Origin: Rhodopirellula sp. SM50 | GTDB lineage: Bacteria > Planctomycetota > Planctomycetia > Pirellulales > Pirellulaceae | Assembly (NCBI RefSeq): GCF_002289565.1 | Contig: NZ_NTFY01000029.1 | Span: 1-41,357, forward strand | Direction of reading: 5' to 3' | Length of the DNA stretch: 41,357 nt | In this document: piece by piece, positions 8,261 to 16,300 of the stretch | Layout: the number at the start of each line of letters is the position of its first letter | Position numbering within the stretch: the first letter of the stretch is position 1 | Made by a program: the position numbers and the translations under genes | Notes under the pieces: generated by a model | Databases searched by the model: none | What the model was told of the DNA's origin: nothing | What the model saw: the letters and a program-made list of their open reading frames with translations, nothing else

Positions 8261-8448
8261 CAACAACACCCCGCGTGGTGTCAAGCTAGGTCACGCTGGT
8301 AGACGGCGTCAAACCGCTGACGGCTTTCGCAACGTTTGGCTGAGATTCCCTCTCTCGGAGCCAGCGTCGCGGAGATCAGATCGCTACATTGTGGTCTACC
8401 CTTCTCCTCCGGACTCATTCATGCCTTTCGGGCATCAGGGACAATCTT

Positions 8449-10083
8449 GTGTATTTGGTCACTCTTCTTTCGTTCCTTTTTTTCACGGGACTTGTGGGCC
8501 TGTGTACGTGGTGGATCACTCGCAAAGACGATCACGGCAGCAGCACCGGTTACTTTTTGGGTGGGCGTTCGCTGACGTTTCCGCTGATCGCCGGCTCTCT
8601 GCTGCTGACGAATCTCTCCACCGAACAAATGGTCGGACTCAACGGAGCGGCCTTCACCGACGGACTGTGCGTGATGGTCTGGGAGGTCGTCTGTGTGGTG
8701 GCGCTGGTGTTCATGGCTTGGTTCTTTCTGCCACGGTTTTTGCGAAGCGGCGTTGCCACGGTTCCGCAGTACCTGGAGGTCCGTTTTGACCATCAAACCC
8801 AGGTGATCACCAACCTAATTTTCCTGTTGGCCTACGTCGGCATTTTATTGCCCATCATCCTCTACACCGGCGCGACGGGGATGGTCGGCATTTTGGATGT
8901 GCCTTCGATGCTGGGCAGTCTGCCCGAAAGCGTTGGGATGGAACCGGGCACCCTGGCGCTGTGGTTGATCGTTTGGGCGGTGGGGCTGATCGGTTCGGTG
9001 TACGCCTTGTTCGGTGGGCTCCGCACCGTCGCGGTTTCTGACACGATCAACGGCATCGGGCTGCTGGTCGGAGGGTTCATGATCACCGTGTTTGCGCTCG
9101 CGCAACTGGGAGGCGACGGGGGGATCTCCGAAGGCGCAAGCTTGCTGGTGGAACAACAACGCGATCGATTCAATTCGGTCGGCGGCGAAAACAGCTCGGT
9201 ACCGTTCGGCACGATTTTCAGCGGCATCTTTTTGCTGAACCTGTTTTACTGGACCACCAATCAGCAAATCATCCAGCGAACCTTCGGTGCCAGCAGCTTG
9301 GCCGAAGGTCAAAAAGGCGTGTTGTTGACCGGCGCGTTGAAACTGCTGGGGCCGCTCTACTTGGTCATCCCCGGCATGCTGGCGTACAGTTTGTTTGCCG
9401 GTGATGACATCAAGGCCGATCAGGCCTATGGCATGTTGGTCAACAAGGTGCTTCCCGCCCCGCTGACGGGCTTCTTTGCCGCCGCGATGATCGGGGCGAT
9501 TCTGTCCAGCTTCAACTCGGCGCTCAACAGTTCCTGCACGCTGTTCAGTCTGGGACTCTACAAGAACGTGATCAACAAGGATGCCAGCGAACAGGCTGTC
9601 GTCCGTTCGGGAAAAATCTTCGGATGGATCGTGGCGGTGGTCGCCATGTCGATCGCTCCGTTGCTGGCCAACACGACCAGCATCTTTGGTTACCTGCAAA
9701 AGATGAACGGCATGTACTTCATCCCCATCTTCGCGGTGGTGTTGATCGGCATGCTGACCAAACGGGTCCCGCCGTTGGCGGCGAAGGTCGCGTTGATCGC
9801 CGGTTTTTCCGTCATCGCCATCGGGTACTTTGTGCATCCCTTCGACATCATTGTCGCCTCCCTGCACGAGTACCATTTCCTGGGAATCGTCTTCGCCTGG
9901 TTGCTGATTCTGATGCTGGTGATCGGCGAAATCAAACCGCGCGAGACGGAATTTGTGCAGCAGGATGTCGGCGCCGTGGACATGACGGCGTGGCGATTTG
10001 CCAAACCCGTCGGTTTGCTGCTGATCGCGATCGTGTTTGCCATTTACACCACCATGGCTGATTTCTCGGTGCTCGTGCAATGA
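8449..10083 (+). CDS. Sodium:solute symporter (SSS/SLC5 family)
   Basis: This inner-membrane protein (about 544 residues) is predicted to import a solute, probably a sugar, driven by sodium. Many hydrophobic segments run the full length; the family-type stretch [29 protein letters not shown] covers helices 1-2, and [18 protein letters not shown] matches the SGLT-like loop with WxxNQ. Length fits the family (about 530-600 residues). I chose the GTG at 8449, with AGGGA seven bases upstream and the first membrane helix right after it; an upstream GTG at 8389 would add 20 unlikely residues. A sugar substrate is suggested by the [10 protein letters not shown] stretch and the divergent Gfo/Idh/MocA gene, not proven. 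Confidence 0.9.
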   Translation: MYLVTLLSFLFFTGLVGLCTWWITRKDDHGSSTGYFLGGRSLTFPLIAGSLLLTNLSTEQMVGLNGAAFTDGLCVMVWEVVCVVALVFMAWFFLPRFLRSGVATVPQYLEVRFDHQTQVITNLIFLLAYVGILLPIILYTGATGMVGILDVPSMLGSLPESVGMEPGTLALWLIVWAVGLIGSVYALFGGLRTVAVSDTINGIGLLVGGFMITVFALAQLGGDGGISEGASLLVEQQRDRFNSVGGENSSVPFGTIFSGIFLLNLFYWTTNQQIIQRTFGASSLAEGQKGVLLTGALKLLGPLYLVIPGMLAYSLFAGDDIKADQAYGMLVNKVLPAPLTGFFAAAMIGAILSSFNSALNSSCTLFSLGLYKNVINKDASEQAVVRSGKIFGWIVAVVAMSIAPLLANTTSIFGYLQKMNGMYFIPIFAVVLIGMLTKRVPPLAAKVALIAGFSVIAIGYFVHPFDIIVASLHEYHFLGIVFAWLLILMLVIGEIKPRETEFVQQDVGAVDMTAWRFAKPVGLLLIAIVFAIYTTMADFSVLVQ

Positions 10084-10143
10084 TCTGAATCCTCGATCCG
10101 GTCGCTGGGGCGGCGCGTCACGGCGGCCGGGGTGGAGGCGACT

Positions 10144-10158
10144 TGGCACGCAAATTGC
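10144..10158 (+). promoter_or_regulatory. Sigma-54 promoter of the P-II gene
   Basis: TGGCACG-CAAA-TTGC matches the sigma-54 consensus TGGCACG-N4-TTGC exactly, with GG (10145-10146) and GC (10157-10158) at the required spacing. Transcription should begin near 10169, giving a leader of about 40 bases before the ATG at 10210. An enhancer-binding activator would be needed; none is encoded in the window. Confidence 0.88.
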
Positions 10159-10209
10159 CTCATCGATGCAGAGAACTGAATCTGATCCCTTTCCCGGAGG
10201 AACTCTGCG

Positions 10210-10548
10210 ATGAAAATTGTTAGTGCGATCATCAATCCCTTGAAATTAGATGCGGTCAGGGATGCCCTGGCCGAGATCGGTGCCAAAGGAGTGACCGTGA
10301 CCGAGGTGAAGGGTTATGGACACCAACGAGGGCATACGGAGATGTACCGGGGCGCGGTCGTGGACGTGAAATTCAACCCGAAGGTCAAGCTGGAGGTCGC
10401 GATCGACGATGCTTTGGTCGATCCGGTGATCGAGGCGATTTCCAAGGTTGCCAAGACGGGACACATCGGCGCCGGCAAGATCTTTGTCACGCCCCTCGAA
10501 CGCGTCGTGCGAATCCGCACCGACGAAACCGGAGAAGCCGCCCTTTGA
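10210..10548 (+). CDS. glnB: P-II family nitrogen regulatory protein
   Basis: This 112-residue trimeric sensor binds ATP/ADP and 2-oxoglutarate and controls nitrogen assimilation partners by its T-loop. It aligns without gaps to E. coli GlnB over the first 59 residues: T29, G35, G37, Q39 (2-oxoglutarate), K58 and the TGHIGAGKIFV nucleotide loop (82-92) are kept. The uridylylation site is not: residue 51 is Val, and 50 is Val instead of Glu, while Tyr46 is kept. Control by GlnD at Tyr51 is therefore impossible. GGAGG lies nine bases before the ATG. It has its own sigma-54 promoter. No amtB or glnA gene is adjacent. Confidence 0.95.
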   Translation: MKIVSAIINPLKLDAVRDALAEIGAKGVTVTEVKGYGHQRGHTEMYRGAVVDVKFNPKVKLEVAIDDALVDPVIEAISKVAKTGHIGAGKIFVTPLERVVRIRTDETGEAAL

Positions 10549-10574
10549 CCCAGGTCAACGTCTGACCGACACCA

Positions 10575-10604
10575 GGCAACGCAGTGAGGCGGACTGCGGT
10601 TGCC
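10575..10604 (+). terminator. Possible hairpin at the end of glnB
   Basis: GGCAACGCAGT (10575-10585) pairs with ACTGCGGTTGCC (10593-10604) with one bulged base and a seven-base loop. No T-run follows, so an intrinsic terminator is only a possibility. Confidence 0.35.
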
Positions 10605-10824
10605 GACATCCGATTCGGGTCCCGAGGAAAAACATTCGTTGAGTACGCCCGAAACGAGCCGACGCTCTTTAAAGCAACTTTGCGATCGAAAACGTGCTAA
10701 TCCGCACGCTAGCGAACCAACCCAACCGCTCAACGCACACCTTCGAAACCGGCCGCGGCGATTCGCCCCGCACATCATCAACTTTGGCACTCAAGCAGTT
10801 AGCAACGCTCGGTCAATTACAGGG

Positions 10825-10877
10825 TAGTGGACGAGGTTACGAGTCCTCTCGCGAGAGACTCGTAACCTCGTCCACTA
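10825..10877. repeat. 53-bp near-perfect palindrome
   Basis: The 20-bp arms 10825-10844 (TAGTGGACGAGGTTACGAGT) and 10858-10877 are exact inverted copies. The centre holds the 12-bp palindrome CTCTCGCGAGAG (10846-10857), so pairing continues inward past one bulged C (10845). Confidence 0.97.
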
Positions 10878-10920
10878 TGAAAACCGACACTTATTGATCG
10901 TGCGTTGTTTTTGAAACGCA

Positions 10921-11073
10921 ACCGGACGGCTCGCGGGCTGTCGTTTTAGTCGGGATCTGCTGAGTCAATGGTGAGCCGCTGGCCGTAAGGCCTCGGGCGG
11001 GCGCCAGAATGCCCTGCCGCTTACGCGTCGCGGCTCACAAAAACGACAGCCCGCTCGCGCCGTTCCGCTAACA
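10921..11073. repeat. Nested inverted-repeat element 1 (REPIN-like)
   Basis: The outer arms hold GGGCTGTCGTTTT (10935-10947) and its exact complement AAAACGACAGCCC (11041-11053), flanked by halves of the GNRA hairpin motif (ACCGGACGGCTCGCG at 10921, and CGCGCCGTTCCGCTAAC ending at 11073). The interior has its own arms, GTGAGCCGC (10971-10979) and GCGGCTCAC (11030-11038). Element 2 at 41138-41284 has the same ends, inverted, around a different interior. Confidence 0.85.
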
Positions 11074-11208
11074 AATGCTTCACAGCGTTACCCGAAGGGC
11101 AGGCGACGTGTTGTATGATGTGCATTATTCCGCATCCTTCGTGCCTCGTCGCGACAGTGGAGTTGGCGAAGCGGGGCCGCGTTCATTCCGTGATCAAGGA
11201 CAATCCAG

Positions 11209-11430
11209 ATGGCAAAGCATGAAGTCGATTTTGATGTTCCCAAACGCCCCCTCGGTCGCGCGGACATCGAATTCACGGTCAAGGCAGACGGCAGCGTGCT
11301 GGGCACCTTAACCGTTTCCAACGGCTCGCTGGTCTGGTTTCCCAAAGGCACGACGAACGGATGCAAGATGGGATGGAGCAAGTTCGATGCGTTGATGCAG
11401 GAACATGCGACCAAGCAAGAACGGCGTTAG
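11209..11430 (+). CDS. Small conserved-looking protein of unknown function
   Basis: I do not recognise a named family. The 73-residue product is soluble, rich in beta-forming stretches (ADIEFTVKADGSVLGTLTVSNGSLVWFP) with a lysine-rich, aromatic end (GCKMGWSKFDALMQEHATKQERR). The ATG has AAGGA eight bases upstream, and codon usage looks like that of neighbouring genes. No membrane segment or signal is present. It stands alone between a repeat element and the convergent sirtuin gene. Confidence 0.7.
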   Translation: MAKHEVDFDVPKRPLGRADIEFTVKADGSVLGTLTVSNGSLVWFPKGTTNGCKMGWSKFDALMQEHATKQERR

Positions 11431-11500
11431 CGGGCTGTCCAGTCGGTGGAAAGTCAGGGCAGGGATGGCAGAACGATGGCGTCCTACGCCGTCAACGTCG

Positions 11501-11598
11501 TTTTAGCGGTAGGGCGCGAGCCCTCCGGTCTTTCGACCACTTTTTAGCGGTAGGGCGCAAGCCCTCCGGTCTTTCACGGTGCAACCGGACGGCTCGCC
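11501..11598 (+). repeat. GNRA hairpin units, two direct and one partial inverted
   Basis: Two units 41 bp apart start at 11501 and 11542. Both have stem AGGGC/GCCCT; the first loop is GCGA, the second GCAA, so the one loop change keeps the GNRA pattern. A partial inverted ACGGC-type copy follows (11584-11598). Confidence 0.9.
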
Positions 11599-11630
11599 AA
11601 CACCCTCAGAGCCCGGCAACAAGTTGATCC

Positions 11631-12338
11631 TCAGCCGATCGAGGATGTTTTCAGCGATTCGAGAAACTTCGGCACTTCGATCGACGCCTGGCCTCGAATG
11701 GTCAAATCAAATTGGTCGCTTTGGGGTGTGTCGTCCAGGTTGATTTCCACGCGGCGACAATGCCGGGGCGTGCTTGCGACGATGCCTGCGGCCGGATAGA
11801 CGACGGCCGAGGTGCCGATGGCCAAAAATAGATCGCAGTCTGCGGCAAAGTCGGCGATGTGATCCAGTCCGATCGGTATCTCTCCGAACCAGACGACGTG
11901 GGGACGCAGGGTGCCGACCAAATCGGGTTCGGTCGGGTGTGGCGTTCGGACACTCAAATCGCCACGCCAATCGAACAGATCGCCTGTCAGCGTGCAGCGT
12001 GCTTTGAGCAGTTCGCCGTGCATGGGCAAGACGTTCTGGCTGCCGGCGCGCTGGTGCAGGTCGTCGATGTTTTGCGTCACCAGTAGAAACGCATCGTCGT
12101 GCTGCTTTTCAAATTCGGCCAACGCGACGTGTGCCGCGTTGGGCTGAATCGATTCGTCGAGCAGATTGCGTCGTCGCGCGTTGTAGAACTCGTGAACCAG
12201 ATCCGGGTTGCGTTGGAACGCTTGCGGTGTGGCGACGTCTTCGAACCGATGCCCTTCCCACAAACCGTCGTCACCGCGAAACGTCGGGATCCCGGATTCA
12301 GCGGAGATCCCGGCGCCGGTGAGCACAAGAACTTTCAT
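11631..12338 (-). CDS. cobB: NAD-dependent protein deacylase, sirtuin CobB type
   Basis: The 235-residue enzyme removes acetyl or succinyl groups from protein lysines, using NAD. Seen: GAGISAESGIPTFR (8-21), the desuccinylase pair Tyr52/Arg55 (FYNAR), TQNIDDLH (88-95), catalytic His107 (MHGEL) and GTSAVVYPA. In E. coli CobB a short cysteine-rich stretch follows KxRC; here only Cys115 remains and the rest is replaced by a shorter loop, so the structural zinc site seems lost. I chose the ATG at 12338 because it begins the Rossmann strand; a longer frame upstream overlaps the next gene. It starts 58 bases after the putative PEP carboxykinase gene, probably in one operon. Confidence 0.92.
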   Translation of the reverse strand: MKVLVLTGAGISAESGIPTFRGDDGLWEGHRFEDVATPQAFQRNPDLVHEFYNARRRNLLDESIQPNAAHVALAEFEKQHDDAFLLVTQNIDDLHQRAGSQNVLPMHGELLKARCTLTGDLFDWRGDLSVRTPHPTEPDLVGTLRPHVVWFGEIPIGLDHIADFAADCDLFLAIGTSAVVYPAAGIVASTPRHCRRVEINLDDTPQSDQFDLTIRGQASIEVPKFLESLKTSSIG

Positions 12339-12396
12339 GGTGACGGGGCCGCGTGGGTGTGTGGGCAAACGGTCGTAGGTTCGGTGCGACGAGCGA

Positions 12397-15300
12397 TCAA
12401 ACGCCGGCCAAGCGGTCGGCCAAAACAGGATCGTCCGCCGCCACCCGCATCGGATCCGCACCGAGTGTTCCGACCAAGCTGTTCAAATACGTCGACGATT
12501 CCGCTTGGGCCAAACGTTCTTTGGCGTAGCCAAGGCGTTCACCGAGATCGAGATTGAGCCGCAGGCCGTCGCCGTTGAGGGACTCGATCGCCCGTTCAAT
12601 CCGCTCGATGCAGTCCGTCCAATGTTGGATGTCGCGTTGTTGTTGTTCGACGAGTCGGCGCCGATACCATTTGCTTTGCAGCATGTTGTCCAAGGTGAAC
12701 AGGTCGCGGACTTCGGGATCGTCGATCGTTTTGCCTTCGTATTTGCCCGTGGCCAAGATGCTCAGGATCGCGCGAAGCGGCGGACAGGCCAGTTCGTAGC
12801 CGCCGTCTTCCATGTAGACCTTGGCGACTCTGGCTTGAGCTTCGGCGATATGCAAAATTCCGTCGGCGAACGAATCGGGGTCTTGAAGTTCGGGTTTGAG
12901 AATATCGTCGGTGAAGACTTTGCTGGGGTTATCAAAGACGCGGGCCATGTAGGTGCGGACGAAGCGTCGGGTGATGCGATAGCCGAGTCGGCTGGCAGGG
13001 ATGTCGACCCCGTCGTGCTGGAAGTCTTCGACGCGTTCCAGCATTCCGTTGTCGATCATGTGTTGCGGTGATCGCTCTTCGGGGGTCAAGCGGCACCAGA
13101 CCTCGGGGATCAGCAACGAGATGTCGTGTCCGACTTCGAAGCGTGGCCCGATGTGACCGGCGGCGGTGCTGTACCCACCCAGCCCGGTCAGGATCATGGA
13201 CACGATCATGTTGTTCATATCGGTCGACGGCATCAACGCATTGAAGGGGCCCTTGGTCAGTGCGCCTTCGCTGCCGGCGCCGGTGGTGCTGGGGCTTTTG
13301 CCGGTCAACGAGCACAGGTAGTCCATCACCAATTCGGGCAGCTCTTGATAATGCAGGGGTGAGTAGACGGCCAACGAACGAATTCGTTTGGCCGGCTCCG
13401 GCGGATTGTTTCGCCGTCCGCCCAGCACTGCTCCGACGGGGATATGGATCGGTTCATTGGGGCCGAGTCCGCGGTTGAATTGGACGCCACGCCGGGCGAC
13501 GTAGGTGTCGCGGGCAAACACCATGTCGGGGCGATCTTGCAAATAACGCGGGTTCTTCGTTTGTTGGCCGTCGACCAGCCGTGGGTTGGCGGTACTCACG
13601 ACGTAGCTGTCACCACGCTCGTAGGCCTTCTTGAGCAGATCCGCCATGGGGCCGGTGAATTTGTCAAACTCGATCGCGTCGAGCACGATGTCGCGAACTT
13701 CCGAGTGGGTCAACGGATGGAAATTGCTGATGAAGTTGGCCGGTCGCGACAAGTCCCATTCGGTCTGTTTGTCCAAGCCACGATGGATGGCATCATCGGG
13801 GCGCTGGAACAAGCGGTACTCGCAGTTTTCAATGAACTTGTAGCTGGTCGCGGGGAGGACGCTGTCGCCGAGCTTTTCGATTCGGTCGGCCGGGACGATC
13901 GTGCTGGCACTGATGTCGTCTTCACGCTGCACCTTGGCGGCCGGCATGAAATCCTGACGCACCTTGAACGTTCGCCAGCGTTTGTTGTCCAATCCGACGC
14001 GAAGATACGTTCCCACCAGGGCTCGATCACCGATCTTCAATTCGTGTCCCGGCGAGCCGTTGACGATGTCCACGCCGAATCGTTCTTTCCAATTCAACGC
14101 CTCGCCTTCCTTGGTGAATCGTTTGATGATCAAGGCCATCGAGTACACGCGCTCGGGGATGCTCTCGAGCCATCGATTGTAGTCTTCGTTGTAATCGGGC
14201 GACGGTGTCAGCAGCTTGATCACACTGCCGAGACTCCGCTTCGGGCTCAACACACTGCGGCTCGGTCCATCGGAGTAATCGGTGCGCCCGGAATAGGTTT
14301 CCGACCAGCGGGTCGAGTAATCCTTTTCGAAAATCTCGTCCAGTTTCGCAAAGTCATCGTCTCGATCGCCGATAAAGATCGGACCGTAGAGCATGTAGTC
14401 GCGAAGGCTCTTGCTGATTTCGCTCTTGCCGCCACCGCTGACGGTGCAGGGTTTGTGACAGAAAACGCCTTCGCCGACCGTCCCGACCAGTCGCCACGAG
14501 GGCGCGTTGGGGTGTTTTTCCAAGCGGATTTTATACCCGCTCGGGGCGATATAGATTTGTTCCGGTGAAAGCGGAATCCGATGGTCGTTGCCGTCGCGTG
14601 TCCACTTGATGCACCGCTCTTGCAACGTGACCTTGGCATTCTCGGGAATGTAGATGATCGAATCATCATTCCGGTCCACACCGTAGCCTTCGGGTTGGGC
14701 ATCGACAAATTCCGCATAGTCGCGGACCACGTCGTCGAAGGTTCGCCCGTTGTAGCGTTGACTGTCGACTTGGAATTCTTCCCCCAAGGAATACGACGCG
14801 AACGCGAGCGCTCCACCGGCGTGCTCCTCTTCCGATCGCCCCATCAGATTGCAGGCGTAACTGATCTGCGTCTTGACCTCTTTCTTGCAGTATCCGTAGT
14901 AGTTGTCCGCGATCAGCGTGACGACGACGCCACGGCGGTCACGACAGGTCAACTTGAATGCCGTTCCGTTGTTGTAACACTCCGATTCGTCACTCCAGCA
15001 CATACCGTCGCGGCGTTGCCGTTCGGACGCACTGCTTTCATGGGGCAATCCAAGTTCCTTCTTCGTCAACTTGGTCAGGTGGGGTGCCAAAATCACACAG
15101 CCCGTGTGTCCGGTCCAGGATTTTACATCGAGTCCGGCATCGTTTTCAGGGATCAGCGGATCACCACCGTTGCCGAAAATCGATTCGACAAAGTCCAGGT
15201 TGCTGACCAAACTGGCGGGGGCAAAGAATCGCGTCTCCATCGACAGCGCGTTGGTGAATCCGGGGACCGCGGGGCAGACCAACGGGCGCAATAACAGCGA

Positions 15301-15945
15301 GACCCAGGTGTGGGCCGGATTGGTTAACTCACTGGTGTAAGGCAGCAGCATCAAATCCTTCGGCGGCGACATCGCCGCGCGGAACAGTTTGACGAACACG
15401 CCTTTGGGAACGGAGCGTTTGTCGCCGGGGATCGGCAGCCCGCCTTCGACAACATGGAACGTTCCCGCCGTCGTCCGACGGTCCGCGCGTGGATTGTTCA
15501 GGACCCCATTGGTGCAGCGATAAGAACTGACCAGGTCGTTTTCGAAGGAGTCCCCGTTGATCGGCAGACTCAGTTTGCGGGCCATCCCGTGACGGTCCAA
15601 CGTCAACGGGTTGGACGGCAGATGAAGGGTTCCGTTGCGGAGTTCATCGGCAAAGTAACCGTTGAGAAACGTTTCGATCCGCGTGTCCACGGGGACACGG
15701 TGGGACGAAAGCAAACGCGACTTTTCACGAATGCTATCGAGAATCCCGCTCGAAAACTTGGTCATCGCGTTGCCGAGTTCATCGTCGCTGCCGAGCAGCC
15801 CGGCCGCCGCCAACTGCAAGACCAAGTACGTGCGCAGATTGTCACGTTCGACCGGGTCGGTGGTGAGCGACTTGTCCCAACCAACGGCACGCTGCAGTTC
15901 GTCAGCATCATGGAACAGTGAGAGATTTTCACGAATGAGCGACAT
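12397..15945 (-). CDS. Very large protein, probable PPi-type PEP carboxykinase
   Basis: This protein of 1182 residues has no signal or membrane segment. Its size and motifs fit, from memory, the diphosphate-dependent PEP carboxykinases (EC 4.1.1.38), about 1100-1200 residues, which interconvert PEP, CO2 and phosphate with oxaloacetate and PPi. Visible: a glycine-rich, P-loop-like SGGGKSEIS near residues 503-511, followed by an acidic GDRDDDF; NYYGYCKKEVKTQISY near 348-363; and SLTGKSPSTTGAGSEGALTKGPFN in the C-terminal third. ATG at 15945 is preferred to a TTG at 15969. The nearby sirtuin gene could control it by deacylation, which is speculation. I could not confirm the family by search; a planctomycete protein of unknown function is the alternative. 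Confidence 0.6.
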   Translation of the reverse strand: MSLIRENLSLFHDADELQRAVGWDKSLTTDPVERDNLRTYLVLQLAAAGLLGSDDELGNAMTKFSSGILDSIREKSRLLSSHRVPVDTRIETFLNGYFADELRNGTLHLPSNPLTLDRHGMARKLSLPINGDSFENDLVSSYRCTNGVLNNPRADRRTTAGTFHVVEGGLPIPGDKRSVPKGVFVKLFRAAMSPPKDLMLLPYTSELTNPAHTWVSLLLRPLVCPAVPGFTNALSMETRFFAPASLVSNLDFVESIFGNGGDPLIPENDAGLDVKSWTGHTGCVILAPHLTKLTKKELGLPHESSASERQRRDGMCWSDESECYNNGTAFKLTCRDRRGVVVTLIADNYYGYCKKEVKTQISYACNLMGRSEEEHAGGALAFASYSLGEEFQVDSQRYNGRTFDDVVRDYAEFVDAQPEGYGVDRNDDSIIYIPENAKVTLQERCIKWTRDGNDHRIPLSPEQIYIAPSGYKIRLEKHPNAPSWRLVGTVGEGVFCHKPCTVSGGGKSEISKSLRDYMLYGPIFIGDRDDDFAKLDEIFEKDYSTRWSETYSGRTDYSDGPSRSVLSPKRSLGSVIKLLTPSPDYNEDYNRWLESIPERVYSMALIIKRFTKEGEALNWKERFGVDIVNGSPGHELKIGDRALVGTYLRVGLDNKRWRTFKVRQDFMPAAKVQREDDISASTIVPADRIEKLGDSVLPATSYKFIENCEYRLFQRPDDAIHRGLDKQTEWDLSRPANFISNFHPLTHSEVRDIVLDAIEFDKFTGPMADLLKKAYERGDSYVVSTANPRLVDGQQTKNPRYLQDRPDMVFARDTYVARRGVQFNRGLGPNEPIHIPVGAVLGGRRNNPPEPAKRIRSLAVYSPLHYQELPELVMDYLCSLTGKSPSTTGAGSEGALTKGPFNALMPSTDMNNMIVSMILTGLGGYSTAAGHIGPRFEVGHDISLLIPEVWCRLTPEERSPQHMIDNGMLERVEDFQHDGVDIPASRLGYRITRRFVRTYMARVFDNPSKVFTDDILKPELQDPDSFADGILHIAEAQARVAKVYMEDGGYELACPPLRAILSILATGKYEGKTIDDPEVRDLFTLDNMLQSKWYRRRLVEQQQRDIQHWTDCIERIERAIESLNGDGLRLNLDLGERLGYAKERLAQAESSTYLNSLVGTLGADPMRVAADDPVLADRLAGV

Positions 15946-16300
15946 AAAAATCTTGGTGGTTGGAGACAAAGTGACGAAAACACGAAAAGAATAGCTGACG
16001 CGCAGCTGCCCGATGACGTCGCGGCGAACGGAATCGCCGACACGTGTCGCTCTAGCCTGGGAGAGGTTTTTCCCTCGTCAATGCCCGTGCCCCGTAGCGT
16101 TGCTTAGCTGCCCATTGTCTGGCGATGATGGCGTGATGCACGCCTCGCTGGATTAGGGGGTGTCGATTGGCCCCGCGGATCGGCAGCCGCGAGGTTTTCC
16201 GGCATCGGGGAGCCCGATGCCACCGGAGGAGTTGGCGGAACGGCGCGAGCGGCCTGTCGCTAACTGATCACAGCGCCGCTGGCGGAATCCAAGATCCGGC
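15946..16300. other. 355-bp gap with a perfect hairpin and repeat fragment
   Basis: Upstream of the putative carboxykinase gene (minus). It holds GGCATCGGG-GAG-CCCGATGCC (16201-16221), a nine-pair stem with a three-base loop and no T-run, and a decayed GNRA-type unit (16236-16264). I see no convincing promoter or coding region. Confidence 0.6.
16201..16221. repeat. Nine-pair perfect hairpin
   Basis: GGCATCGGG (16201-16209) and CCCGATGCC (16213-16221) pair perfectly around GAG. It lies after the PQQ/TPR gene on the minus strand and could end transcription or protect the transcript, but lacks the T-run of an intrinsic terminator. Confidence 0.8.

Larger units (their letters stand above)
7676..8448. 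other. 773-bp divergent intergenic region with hairpin repeats
   Basis: This gap separates the oxidoreductase (minus) and the symporter (plus). The first half (7676-8038) shows no gene, promoter or structure I can defend. The second half holds five tandem 38-bp hairpin units and one inverted unit (8039-8260). Short open frames here are spread over repeats and lack ribosome sites. Confidence 0.7.
10549..11208. other. 660-bp gene-free region rich in palindromes
   Basis: No convincing gene is present. It holds an imperfect stem after glnB (10575-10604, GGCAAC..GCAGT with ACTGC..GTTGCC), a near-perfect 53-bp palindrome (10825-10877), and a nested inverted element (10921-11073). The stretch 10605-10824 shows nothing recognisable. 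Confidence 0.75.

Noticed and set aside
8845..10149. 434-residue minus-strand frame antisense to the symporter
   Set aside because: Composition is His/Gln/Arg-rich as expected for antisense of a membrane protein; no family features.
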